NCBI GenBank assembly: GCA_011525805.1
Contig: WYBR01000033.1
Location: 62,001 to 126,000, forward strand
Length of the DNA stretch: 64,000 nt
Reading direction: 5' to 3'
Source: Vicinamibacteraceae bacterium
GTDB taxonomy: Bacteria > Planctomycetota > Phycisphaerae > Phycisphaerales > UBA5793
The notes beneath the pieces are model-generated. The model was given only the letters and a program-made list of their open reading frames with translations. It was not told where the DNA came from and did no database searches. Position numbers and translations under genes: made by a program. This document shows positions 1-8,196 of this stretch, one piece after another (the first letter of the stretch is position 1; each line of letters begins with the position of its first letter).

Positions 1-1626
1 CTTGTCCCATTCGATGACGGTGCGATCCTCCATCGCGGCGTTTTCGATGGGGACGAGTTCGCACAGCGGGGTTCGGGTGATGACGAACCCGCCGACGTGC
101 TGCGAGAGGTGGCGCGGGAAGCCGACCAGTTCGCGCGAGAGGTCGATGACGCGGCGGATGGTCGGCTCATCGGGATTGAGGCCGATCTCGCGGACGCGCT
201 CGTCGCTCGTCGCCTCGCCCCAGTGGTTGAGGTTTTTAGCGAGCGCATCGACGCAATCGGGTGAAAGGCCCATCGCTTTGGCGACCTCGCGCACGGCGCT
301 GCGGCCGCGGTAACTGATCACTTCGGCCGTGAGGGCGGCGCGATCGCGGCCGTACTTGGCGTAGAGGTATTGGATGACCTCCTCGCGCCGCTCGTGCTCG
401 AAGTCGATGTCGATGTCGGGCGGCTCGCCGCGCTCCCGGCTCACAAAGCGCTCGAAGAGGAGGCTGAATCGCGCGGGATCAACCTCGGTGATGCCCAGGC
501 AGTAGCACACCGCCGAGTTCGCCGCCCCGCCGCGGCCCTGGCAGAGAATGCCGCGGCCGCGCGCAAAGTTCACGATGTCGTAGCAGGTGAGGAAGTAGGG
601 TTCGTAGCGCAGTTCTGCGATCAGGCGAATCTCGTACTCGAGTGATTCCAGCGTCTTCGGCGGCACGCCCTGCGGGTAGCGACGCGCCGCGCCCGCCAGC
701 GCCTCGGTTCGCAGGTACTCGGTGGGCGAAAGACCCGGCGGGCACGGCTCCACGGGATACTCGTACTTCAACTCGTCGAGGTTGAACGCCGTCGCCCGCT
801 CGGCCACCTCGACGGCGCGATGGATCGCCTGCGGATGCGCCGCGAAGAGCCGGGCCATCTCCTCGGGTCGCTTGAGATGCCGCTCGGCGTTGGCCTGAAG
901 GCGGAAGCCCGCCTCCTCGATCGTGCAGCCGCAGCGGATGCACGTGAGCACATCCTGCAAGGGACGACGGTCGGGATGGTGGTAGATCACGCGGTTGATC
1001 GCCGCGAGGGGAAGGCGCTGCGCTTCGCCCAGCGCGATGAGGTCGCGCAGCCGGGCGTCGTCGTCGCCGCCATAGGTCATCGCGGCCGCGATCGAGAGGC
1101 GATCGTCATCGAAGGCGCGGCGGAGCGTCTCGATCGCCTCGACGAAACGCGCCTCGATAACCTCGGGCGGCTCGATCACGGCCAGCAGGCCCTCGCCGTG
1201 CGCGGTGAGGTCGTGCAGGGAGAGGTGGCACTCGCCCTTGGGCGCCCGCCGCTTGCCCAGCGTGAGCAGCCGGCACAGGCGCGCGTAGGCGCTGCGGTCG
1301 GTCGGATAGACGAGCACGGCCGGTCCATCTTCGGGCGCGATGCGGCAGCCGACCGCCAGCGGCAGGCCGCACTGCTTCGAGGCCACATGCGCGCGGACAA
1401 TACCGGCGAGCGTGTTCGTGTCGGCGATGGCGATGCGCCGGTAGCCCAGTTCAGCGGCGCGCTCAACCATCTCCTCCGGATGGCTGGCGCCGTACAGAAA
1501 GGTGAAGTTGCTCGTGACGGCGAGTTCGGCGTACGGCGCCAGCGCCGGCTGGTGCAAGCCGATCGGCCCGCCGCCCGCCGCCCGCGCCGGATGAACACGC
1601 AACTTGGTCGAGTCATTCATCGGCAT
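1..1626 (-). CDS. dnaE2: Error-prone DNA polymerase III alpha subunit DnaE2 (N-terminal half, runs off window)
   Basis: The first 542 codons of an alpha-subunit-type DNA polymerase are present; the rest lies beyond base 1 (family members are usually about 1,050 residues). The N-terminus reads as a PHP domain (TSNFTFLYGASHPEEMVERA, then ADTNTLAGIVRAH), and the polymerase core follows with the metal-binding GEPPDIDIDF motif near residue 410. DnaE2 extends primers past lesions together with ImuA and ImuB. The start is put at the ATG at 1626: an AGGAGG lies 11 bases upstream, overlapping the imuB stop. A second in-frame ATG at 1620 is possible. It is the third gene of an imuA-imuB-dnaE2 operon, which separates it from the replicative DnaE1. 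Sure of the family; the C-terminal half is unseen. Confidence 0.93.
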   Translation of the reverse strand, partial: MPMNDSTKLRVHPARAAGGGPIGLHQPALAPYAELAVTSNFTFLYGASHPEEMVERAAELGYRRIAIADTNTLAGIVRAHVASKQCGLPLAVGCRIAPEDGPAVLVYPTDRSAYARLCRLLTLGKRRAPKGECHLSLHDLTAHGEGLLAVIEPPEVIEARFVEAIETLRRAFDDDRLSIAAAMTYGGDDDARLRDLIALGEAQRLPLAAINRVIYHHPDRRPLQDVLTCIRCGCTIEEAGFRLQANAERHLKRPEEMARLFAAHPQAIHRAVEVAERATAFNLDELKYEYPVEPCPPGLSPTEYLRTEALAGAARRYPQGVPPKTLESLEYEIRLIAELRYEPYFLTCYDIVNFARGRGILCQGRGGAANSAVCYCLGITEVDPARFSLLFERFVSRERGEPPDIDIDFEHERREEVIQYLYAKYGRDRAALTAEVISYRGRSAVREVAKAMGLSPDCVDALAKNLNHWGEATSDERVREIGLNPDEPTIRRVIDLSRELVGFPRHLSQHVGGFVITRTPLCELVPIENAAMEDRTVIEWDK

Positions 1627-1641
1627 CGGACTTGCTCCCTC

Positions 1642-3192
1642 CTACGCCCACGCGCCGTGGATCGACCATTGATCGGGCTCGCCGTCGCGGTGTTGGCGCA
1701 CGAGCCACAGCCAGCGGCCGCTCTGCTCCTGCACGGCGAAGCAGTCGCGGGCGGCGCCATGACCGGGCGGGGTCCGCCACCACTCCGGCTCGAGGCGCTC
1801 GGGTCCGAGGCAGCGTCGGACCGCGCCGCCTCCGCCGCGCCACTGCACGCGGTGCACCGGCCCATCGGGGGTGAGCGAGACGACCTGCGCCTCGAGGGGA
1901 TGCTCGAAAAGCAACGTCGGGCGGTCGCGCGGCGTGAGGCCGGCGCACGCTTCCGATCCTGAAATGCCTTCGATCGCGGGGCGCAGCACGAACGCCCGCT
2001 CGGGCAGATGCGATTCGCGCAGCATCGCCCGCTGCACGCGCGCGGCGCCGAGGCGGTTGGCGAGCGCATCGAGGAGTTCATCGCCGGCCCGCCGAACCTG
2101 CGCCGCCGTGGCCGGTTCGCCTTCGCGCCAGTGCTCGGCCTGCTCGTGGGGCAGCCGGCCGATCGAGGCGGCGCGCAGCCGCACCGCCTCGACGCCGAAG
2201 CCGAGATGAGCGCGTTCGAGTTTCGGCCGCAGCAGCGTCCAGAGGTGGCGGACCTCGCGGCTCGGCCGGCCGAGGGTGATCGTGAATCGCTCAGGCGGGA
2301 GGTCGGAGCGGACGAGTTCGACTTCCATGCGCCGCACGCCGCCTTCTCGCTGAAGCAGTGCGTCGGCGAGTCGGGCGAGCAGGTCGCGCACCGTCAGTTC
2401 GATGACTTCCATCTGCGCCGTGGGCCCGTCGAAGCAGCGCTCGACGGCCGGGGGCGGGATCGGGCGCACCGGCTCGATCGTCTCGATCGCCTGCCCCAGC
2501 GCGCGGTCGAGGCGCCGGAGCAGTTCCTCGCCGAAGCGGGCGGGCAGGGTCGAGCGCGGCAGTTCGAGGAGGTGCGCGATGCGGACGATGCCGATCTCGG
2601 CGAGTTCGGCGGTGGTCTCGGCGCTGAGGCGCAGCGCTTCGACGGGGAGGGGCGCAATGGCGCCGCGCTGGCCGCCCGGCTCGACGATGATCGCCTCGCC
2701 GTCGCCGAAGCGCGACAGCGCCCAGGCGCAGGCGAAGGTCGGCGCGACGGCAGCGCGTGACTGAAAGCCGAGACCCGCCAGGTCGCCGCGGGCCTGGCGC
2801 AGCAGCCGCGCCTCGCCGCCGAAGACGCGCTCGCAGCCGCTCACGTCGAGGAGCAGGCCATCCGGCTCGCCGGGCCCGTCTTCATCGACGGCGACGGCGG
2901 GCGAGAAGCGCTGCGCCCAGGTCGCGAGCGATCGCAGCGCCGCGCGACGTCGCGGCGGGTCATCGGCTTCGAGGCGAATCGTGTCGGCGCGAAAGAGCGC
3001 CCGCGCCTGCGCGAGGGGGAGCCCCGCGCGGACGCCGGCCTTCTGCGCCCGCTCGCAGCAGTGCACGACGACCTGCCGCTGCGCCTGGGCGGCGAAGAGC
3101 AGGATGGGGCGGGCCGCGCTCGCCGATTCACGCGATCTTCGATCGCGCCGGCGCAGGAGGTCGATCGGCCAGGCGGGGAGCCAGATCGCCAT
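1642..3192 (-). CDS. imuB: ImuB, Y-family polymerase-like translesion factor
   Basis: 516-residue Y-family (DinB/UmuC-like) protein. It opens with MAIWLPAWPIDLLRR, typical of ImuB, and has palm and thumb-like segments (DGLLLDVSGCERVFGGEARL, then ARFGEELLRRLDRALGQ) and a long C-terminal region rich in Trp and Arg. Known ImuB proteins lack polymerase activity and act as the hub linking the beta clamp, ImuA and DnaE2. The ATG at 3192 best fits the family start. An ATG at 3228 with GGAG five bases upstream would add 12 residues. The 5' end overlaps the end of imuA by 65 bases, and the stop lies 15 bases before dnaE2, so the three genes are co-translated. Clear family; the exact start is uncertain. 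Confidence 0.92.
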   Translation of the reverse strand: MAIWLPAWPIDLLRRRDRRSRESASAARPILLFAAQAQRQVVVHCCERAQKAGVRAGLPLAQARALFRADTIRLEADDPPRRRAALRSLATWAQRFSPAVAVDEDGPGEPDGLLLDVSGCERVFGGEARLLRQARGDLAGLGFQSRAAVAPTFACAWALSRFGDGEAIIVEPGGQRGAIAPLPVEALRLSAETTAELAEIGIVRIAHLLELPRSTLPARFGEELLRRLDRALGQAIETIEPVRPIPPPAVERCFDGPTAQMEVIELTVRDLLARLADALLQREGGVRRMEVELVRSDLPPERFTITLGRPSREVRHLWTLLRPKLERAHLGFGVEAVRLRAASIGRLPHEQAEHWREGEPATAAQVRRAGDELLDALANRLGAARVQRAMLRESHLPERAFVLRPAIEGISGSEACAGLTPRDRPTLLFEHPLEAQVVSLTPDGPVHRVQWRGGGGAVRRCLGPERLEPEWWRTPPGHGAARDCFAVQEQSGRWLWLVRQHRDGEPDQWSIHGAWA

Positions 3193-4009
3193 CGCGCGCC
3201 GCCCACTCGTGAATCCTTCCGGTGGCATCATCTCTCCGCACGGCCCAGAGCCGCGCGCTTCCCGGGGCAGGCTGCCCTCCCTTGCAGCGCAGAAGTTCAA
3301 CCCTCCATGTCTGTTGCGAAGTGAGCGAAGGTTCGGGGGCGACGAGCCAGCGCGTGCGCGCCGCGGAGAGTTCGCCGCGCTCGCGCGCCGGCCGCGCCAG
3401 CCACGCCGGCGCACCGCCCGCGGCGGCGGCGATCTGGAGGCGGCGCGAGTCGGCCATCGAGAGCGCGCGGCCGTCGGCGATGACCGCCGCCACCGCGGCG
3501 CAGCGCAGCGCCAGGTCGATCGCCCACACCCGCTCGGCCGCGCCGGCCGCCTCGACGAAGATGGATCGTTCGAGCAGGCGCCGGTCGCCCGGGCCGTGCG
3601 GATCACTCGGATCGCGGCGGACAAGCGCGTGGGAATAGGGGCGGCAGCGCGAGCCGATCCAGAGGACCATCGCGCCTTCGCCGGCCTGGTCGCGCTGGAG
3701 GATTGCCCGCCACGCAAGGTCGATGAGGATGGCCAAGGGTGGAAGGCGGAGGGGATCGGCGCATCGAGCGCTGCCGACGCCGCAGCGAGGATCGCCCGGT
3801 TCGCCGTCGGGCGGAGCATCGAACCACTCGTGAACGCCGGGCAGGAACGGAAGCGAAGGGACGTGGAGCCAGGCGAGGTGGGGATCGCGGTGCGACGGCC
3901 GTCCGGCCCACGCCTCGCTCGCGGCCTGGACAACCGCCCGCGCTGCGGCCTGCCGCGCAGCCCGGTCGCGTTCCGCCGGCCCGGAATGGCGGGGCACTGT
4001 TGTTCGCAT
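3128..4009 (-). CDS. imuA: ImuA, RecA/SulA-like mutasome accessory protein
   Basis: 293-residue protein with the ImuA pattern: a short helical N-terminus, WLHVPSLPFLPGVHEW, a RecA-like core (GAMVLWIGSRCRPYSHALV, RSIFVEAAGAAERVWAIDLA, ADGRALSMADSRRLQIAAAA), then the characteristic TWRVELLRCKGGQPAPGSA and a charged tail. ImuA binds ImuB and RecA and is required for damage-induced mutagenesis with DnaE2. It is the first gene of the operon and overlaps imuB by 65 bases. No Shine-Dalgarno sequence precedes the ATG. Instead a -10 box ends six bases before it, so the mRNA is probably leaderless. Family assignment rests on domain order and on the imuB-dnaE2 context. Confidence 0.88.
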   Translation of the reverse strand: MRTTVPRHSGPAERDRAARQAAARAVVQAASEAWAGRPSHRDPHLAWLHVPSLPFLPGVHEWFDAPPDGEPGDPRCGVGSARCADPLRLPPLAILIDLAWRAILQRDQAGEGAMVLWIGSRCRPYSHALVRRDPSDPHGPGDRRLLERSIFVEAAGAAERVWAIDLALRCAAVAAVIADGRALSMADSRRLQIAAAAGGAPAWLARPARERGELSAARTRWLVAPEPSLTSQQTWRVELLRCKGGQPAPGSARLWAVRRDDATGRIHEWAARDGDLAPRLADRPPAPARSKIA

Positions 4010-4010
4010 T

Positions 4011-4043
4011 CTGTTAGGATACAGCCGATCGCGGGCCGGTCAA
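4011..4043 (-). promoter_or_regulatory. Promoter of imuA-imuB-dnaE2 with overlapping dyad
   Basis: Reading the minus strand: TTGACC at 4043-4038, a 16-base spacer, TATCCT at 4021-4016, six bases, then the imuA ATG. The -10 lies inside the dyad CTGTATCCTAACAG (4024-4011), whose arms CTGT and ACAG are six bases apart. A repressor bound there would cover the -10 and the start codon, as expected for a LexA-controlled operon. The spacing differs from the enterobacterial LexA box (CTGT-N8-ACAG), so calling it an SOS operator is inference. Confidence 0.55.
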
Positions 4044-4141
4044 GTCTTTCCCCGCAATTCCGAGGAAAAATGAACAGGAGCAGCCCGGACGGGTCGCTCC
4101 TGCATGAGATTCAGGTTGTCGTCGCGGTCGAGGCGACGCGG

Positions 4142-4429
4142 TCAGTTGGCCGCGGCGGTTTCCACGGCGGTGTAGCGGGGAATGCGCTCGTCGGCGGGGA
4201 CGATGTCCACCGTACGGTTGCGGAACTGGACGGTGCCGTCGCACATCGCAAAGAGGGTGTCATCCTTGGCGCGCTTGACCATGTACCCGGCCTTGTAGGG
4301 GGTGCCGACCTGGCGGACGATGATGGTTCCGGCGCGGGCGAACTGCCCGCCGTAGACCTGGACGCCGCGGTACTGGGCGTTGGAGTCGCGGCCGTTCTTC
4401 GTCGACCCCTGACCCTTCTTATGTGCCAT
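4142..4429 (-). CDS. rpmA: 50S ribosomal protein L27
   Basis: 95 residues starting [20 protein letters not shown], the standard bacterial L27 N-terminus without the cleaved extension of Firmicutes. The basic core ([19 protein letters not shown]) follows. L27 sits at the peptidyl-transferase centre of the large subunit, and its N-terminal tail reaches the P-site tRNA. In most bacteria rplU (L21) lies directly upstream; here the upstream gene is an exported protein, so the rplU-rpmA pair is split. The C-terminus ([15 protein letters not shown]) is slightly longer than usual. Very secure. Confidence 0.97.
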   Translation of the reverse strand: MAHKKGQGSTKNGRDSNAQYRGVQVYGGQFARAGTIIVRQVGTPYKAGYMVKRAKDDTLFAMCDGTVQFRNRTVDIVPADERIPRYTAVETAAAN

Positions 4430-4497
4430 GACGCAAACTCCGTTCAATCGAACCGGCCCGATGCGGACCGGGAAAAGCCGGCAAGGGTAGGCTCGAA

Positions 4498-5124
4498 CTA
4501 TCGCATGATCCAGTGCTGGCGGCGCAGGCGGACGGCCTTGGCGGGCTCGGCCAGCGGGTTGCCGGGGCAGTCGTACTCGCGCGCCAGGTGCTTGCGGACG
4601 ACGACGTCCTTGCCCGAAACCGGGTCCTTGACCACCTGCGTGTCGCTGCTCAGGCCGCCGACGAAGACGCGCACGTCGCGCACATCCTCGAGCGTGCCCG
4701 CCTTCCAGATGAAGAGGCTCTCGCGGGCGTTTTCGCGGCCGTGCTTGAGTTGCCCGATCACCTGGTTCTTGGATTCGAGGAAGGGGTTCTTCATCATCTT
4801 GACGAGGCGCTCGGTCACCTCGTAGGGCACCTCGCCGTCCTTGATGATGTCGCCCGCGTCGGTCGCGAGAATCGCGTTGGGCACGAAGATCTGATCTTCG
4901 CCGGTGCGGTTCGTGACGAGATAGGTCATGAACCAGTACATCTCGGTGTCGATCTGGATGAGGCGCAGGTCGTGCGTCACTTCGAACTGGAATTCCCAGC
5001 GCGGCGGCCGGGCGCTCGGCTCGGGAGGCGCCGCGGCGCCGGCCGGCGAATGCGGCAGCGAGAAGGCCAGAGCCGCGAGAAGGGCGGCCGCGAGCAGTCG
5101 AACGCGCAGGCTGACTCGACTCAT
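4498..5124 (-). CDS. Exported protein of unknown function
   Basis: 208 residues. The start [20 protein letters not shown] is an Arg-containing n-region plus hydrophobic core, followed by AGAAA, which looks like a Sec signal peptide cleavage region. The mature part is soluble, with beta-rich stretches such as [17 protein letters not shown] and [20 protein letters not shown], then a charged helical region ([20 protein letters not shown]) and a basic end. The ATG at 5124 has GGAGAA seven bases upstream; an ATG nine codons further upstream (5151) is less likely. No family is recognised. It is transcribed toward rpmA, with a 68-base gap, and may share its transcript. Confidence 0.7.
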   Translation of the reverse strand: MSRVSLRVRLLAAALLAALAFSLPHSPAGAAAPPEPSARPPRWEFQFEVTHDLRLIQIDTEMYWFMTYLVTNRTGEDQIFVPNAILATDAGDIIKDGEVPYEVTERLVKMMKNPFLESKNQVIGQLKHGRENARESLFIWKAGTLEDVRDVRVFVGGLSSDTQVVKDPVSGKDVVVRKHLAREYDCPGNPLAEPAKAVRLRRQHWIMR

Positions 5125-5315
5125 GAGGGATTCTCCCGTGGGTGGCGTCACAGACGCGCAGCCCTAGCATATCCGAGACCCGGTCGCCGGACCAGAACTC
5201 GCCGCGCCCGACGTTGCCTCGCCCGGCCGGCGGATGGGCGGACGCGGCCGGCCCGACCCGGCCTTGGATGTTCAACCGCGCTCAAGGCCGTGTGATTCCC
5301 TGATCTGTTCCTCCC

Positions 5316-6251
5316 ATGCCCGACGTGAGTGCCGAAACGATCGTCCGCGTGCCCCCATCCCGACTGCCCGAGGCCGTCGCCCAGGTCATGGCCAAGGGGG
5401 TCGAAGCGGGCGCGGCCGAGCGGTTCATGGCGTTCCTCCAATGCCAGGGGCACGCGACCGACCTGTGCTGGGCGGTCGAGGCAGAAGGCGGACGACTCGG
5501 ACCGGTCTACCTCGCCATTCCAAACGTCGGACGCACGGCGATGATCTTCGTCACCCCGCCGCGCGCGGCGGCCGACGTCCCGCGGCTGGTTCGGCTGATC
5601 GACGAGGCGCACGGTCGACTCGACTCCGCCCGCGTGGCGCTGGCCCAGGCGTTGCTCGAGCCCAATGAATCGCTGCTCGCGCGGGCCTTCGTCCAAGCCG
5701 GCTACACGCGCCTGGCCGTGCTGCACTACATGGAGCGGCGCCTGACGCGGCTGCGCTCCTTCCCCGAGCCGCAGTGGCAGGACGAAGTCACGCTGCTGCC
5801 CTACCGCCCGGCGCTCGATGGGCCGTTCAAGCAGGCCCTGGCGGCAAGTTACGTCGAGACGCTCGACTGCCCGGCGCTGTGCGGCCTGCGCGACCTGGAC
5901 GATGTCCTGCGCGACCACAAGGGAGCGGGGATTCAGGATCCGACGCTCTGGACGCTGGTGCTGTGGGATGGACAGCCCGCGGCGGTGCTGCTGCTCAACC
6001 CCCTTGCCGACGGAGAGTCGGTGGAATTGTCGTACCTCGGGGTCGGGGCGGAGCATCGTCGCCGGGGGCTGGGAAGGCGGCTGATGGCCCTCGCCATGCA
6101 CCAGTTATCGGAGCGGCCCTTCCGCCGATTCACCCTCGCGGTGGATGAGCGCAACGAGCCGGCGCTGAACCTCTACCGCTCGTTCGGGCTGGCGAGCACG
6201 GATCGGCGGCTGGCCTACATCCGCCCGGTGGCCGATGGAAAGGGGTCGTAA
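5316..6251 (+). CDS. GNAT-family N-acetyltransferase
   Basis: 311 residues. The C-terminal half (about 165-311) is a GNAT domain: ELSYLGVGAEHRRRGLGRRL carries the acetyl-CoA pyrophosphate-binding R/Q-x2-G-x-G/A pattern (RRRGLG), and NEPALNLYRSFGL is the usual motif B end. The N-terminal half has a weaker repeat of the fold (VYLAIPNVGRTAMIFVTPPR, LLARAFVQAGYTRLAVLHYM), suggesting a tandem GNAT protein with one active site. The substrate cannot be predicted. It lies 71 bases upstream of an ABC exporter in the same direction. No clear ribosome binding site was found. Confidence 0.82.
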   Translation: MPDVSAETIVRVPPSRLPEAVAQVMAKGVEAGAAERFMAFLQCQGHATDLCWAVEAEGGRLGPVYLAIPNVGRTAMIFVTPPRAAADVPRLVRLIDEAHGRLDSARVALAQALLEPNESLLARAFVQAGYTRLAVLHYMERRLTRLRSFPEPQWQDEVTLLPYRPALDGPFKQALAASYVETLDCPALCGLRDLDDVLRDHKGAGIQDPTLWTLVLWDGQPAAVLLLNPLADGESVELSYLGVGAEHRRRGLGRRLMALAMHQLSERPFRRFTLAVDERNEPALNLYRSFGLASTDRRLAYIRPVADGKGS

Positions 6252-6322
6252 TCCGCGCTCGACCGTCTATGATCCACGTTCCAGAACGACCCGGCCCTGC
6301 CGGCGCCCCCTGACTCTCCTCC

Positions 6323-8149
6323 ATGAAGAACTTCTGGCGATTCGCCAAGCACATCCTCCGGTACCGGACCACAATCGTCTTTGCCCTGTTTGCGGCGGTC
6401 GTTTCGGCCGCATGCTTCGGGGCGGGGATCGCCACCATCCCCATCATCCTCAAGGCGATGCTCGGCGACGAAACGCGGTCGCTTCGGGACCTGGGGATTG
6501 ATTACAACGCCCGCATCAACAACTTCGTCCCCCAGGAGTGGATCGACCGCCTCCCCACCGACGCCTTCCAGGGAGTGCTCGTCGTCCTCGGACTGGTGCT
6601 GGCGCTGACGCTCATCGGCGCCGTCGCCAAGTACTTCCACACGCTGCTGGCGATGACGGCGTGCATCCGCACGATCGCCAACATCCGCAAGGCCGCTTTC
6701 TACCGCGTCATCCACTTCCCCCTGCGCTCGATCGTGGCGGAAGGGACGATGGACTCGATCAGCCGCATCGTCCGCGACTCGAACCAACTGGGCAAGGGGT
6801 TCACGGCGATCACGAGCAAGGCGGTGCATGAACTGTTCAAGGGGGCGGCGGCGCTGGTGGTGGCGATCGCGCTGGACTGGAAAATGAGCCTTATCGCGCT
6901 CATCGGCGCGCCGGTGCTCGCCGGCTTCGTGCGCTTCTTCAGCCGCCGCATCAAGATCGCGAGCAAGAAGGCGCTCAAGCAGGCGGGGCTGATGCTCGGC
7001 ACGATCGCGCAATCGGTGCAGGGCATCCGCGTCGTGAAGGTGCACACGGCCGAGCGGCAGGAGGTCGGCCGTTTCAACCGGGCCAACAAGCGCCTGCTCG
7101 CGGCGGAGATGTCGATCCGCCGGGCCAAGGCGCTCTCCTCGCCGGTGGTCGAGGGGATCACGATGATCGGCATCATCGTGCTCGGCGGGTTCAGCGCGTG
7201 GTACATCCTCCAGGGCGCGGCGGACCGGACGCACGCGATCGCCGCCCTCGCCGCGCTCGGCGCGGCTGGCGCCTCGGTGAGGCCGCTGAGCCAGTTGACC
7301 AACGACATCTACGAAGCCGCCGCGGCCGCTGACCGCCTCGTGCAACTGCTTCGCGGCAAGGTCGAGAAGTCGCGGGGCGACGCTCGGCAGCGCCTGCCCC
7401 TGCACACCCAGTCCATCGAGTTCCGCAACGTCGTCTTCACCTACCCCAACGCCGCGGCCCCGGCGATCGACGGAATCACCCTGCGGATCAACTACGGCGA
7501 GGTCGTCGCCTTCGTCGGGCCCAACGGATGCGGCAAGACGACGCTGCTGAGCCTCATCCCGCGCCTCTTCGACCCCGACTCGGGGCACGTGCTCATCGAC
7601 GGCACGGACATCGGCGAGGTCTCGCTCAAGAGCCTGCGCCAGCAGATCGGCGTCGTGACGCAGGAGACGGTGATCTTCAACGACTCGATCAACAACAACA
7701 TTGCCTACGGCAGCGGGGTGATCGACCAGAAGCGCATCGAGGCCGCCGCCGCCGCCGCCCTCGCCGACGAGTTCATCCGCGCCAAGCCCGAGGGCTACGA
7801 CACCGTCGTCGGCGAGCAGGGCGTCACGCTCTCGGGCGGGCAGCGGCAGCGCATCGCCATCGCCCGAGCCATCCTCCGCAATCCGCGCATCCTCATCCTC
7901 GACGAGGCCACGAGCATGATCGACGCCGACTCCGAGGCGCAGATCAACGCGGTGCTCGATCGCTTCTGCCACGACCGCACGAGCCTGGTCATCGCGCACC
8001 GGCTGAGCACGGTGATCAACGCCGACCGGATCGTCGTGATGGATCGCGGGCGGATCGTGGACATCGGCGCTCACCGCGACCTGCTCGACCGCTGCCCGCT
8101 GTATCAGCAACTCTGCCGCACGCAACTGGGCGGCCTCGACGCGGCGTGA
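6323..8149 (+). CDS. ABC exporter, fused membrane-ATPase (MsbA-like)
   Basis: 608 residues. An ABC type-1 exporter membrane domain (about 15-320) has hydrophobic segments near 20-45, 88-110, 170-210 and 275-300. The nucleotide-binding domain follows, with Walker A GPNGCGKTT near 400, the Q-loop (VVTQETVIFNDSI), signature LSGGQRQR, Walker B ILILDEATSMID and the H-loop IAHRLSTV. All catalytic motifs are intact, so a homodimeric exporter is expected; lipid A or another lipid, peptide or drug could be the substrate. No lipid A gene is adjacent, so no specific name is assigned. Confidence 0.88.
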   Translation: MKNFWRFAKHILRYRTTIVFALFAAVVSAACFGAGIATIPIILKAMLGDETRSLRDLGIDYNARINNFVPQEWIDRLPTDAFQGVLVVLGLVLALTLIGAVAKYFHTLLAMTACIRTIANIRKAAFYRVIHFPLRSIVAEGTMDSISRIVRDSNQLGKGFTAITSKAVHELFKGAAALVVAIALDWKMSLIALIGAPVLAGFVRFFSRRIKIASKKALKQAGLMLGTIAQSVQGIRVVKVHTAERQEVGRFNRANKRLLAAEMSIRRAKALSSPVVEGITMIGIIVLGGFSAWYILQGAADRTHAIAALAALGAAGASVRPLSQLTNDIYEAAAAADRLVQLLRGKVEKSRGDARQRLPLHTQSIEFRNVVFTYPNAAAPAIDGITLRINYGEVVAFVGPNGCGKTTLLSLIPRLFDPDSGHVLIDGTDIGEVSLKSLRQQIGVVTQETVIFNDSINNNIAYGSGVIDQKRIEAAAAAALADEFIRAKPEGYDTVVGEQGVTLSGGQRQRIAIARAILRNPRILILDEATSMIDADSEAQINAVLDRFCHDRTSLVIAHRLSTVINADRIVVMDRGRIVDIGAHRDLLDRCPLYQQLCRTQLGGLDAA

Positions 8150-8196
8150 TTGCGGCGTGTTGTTCCGCCCTCCCCCTCCCCTACGATTGCCGCATC

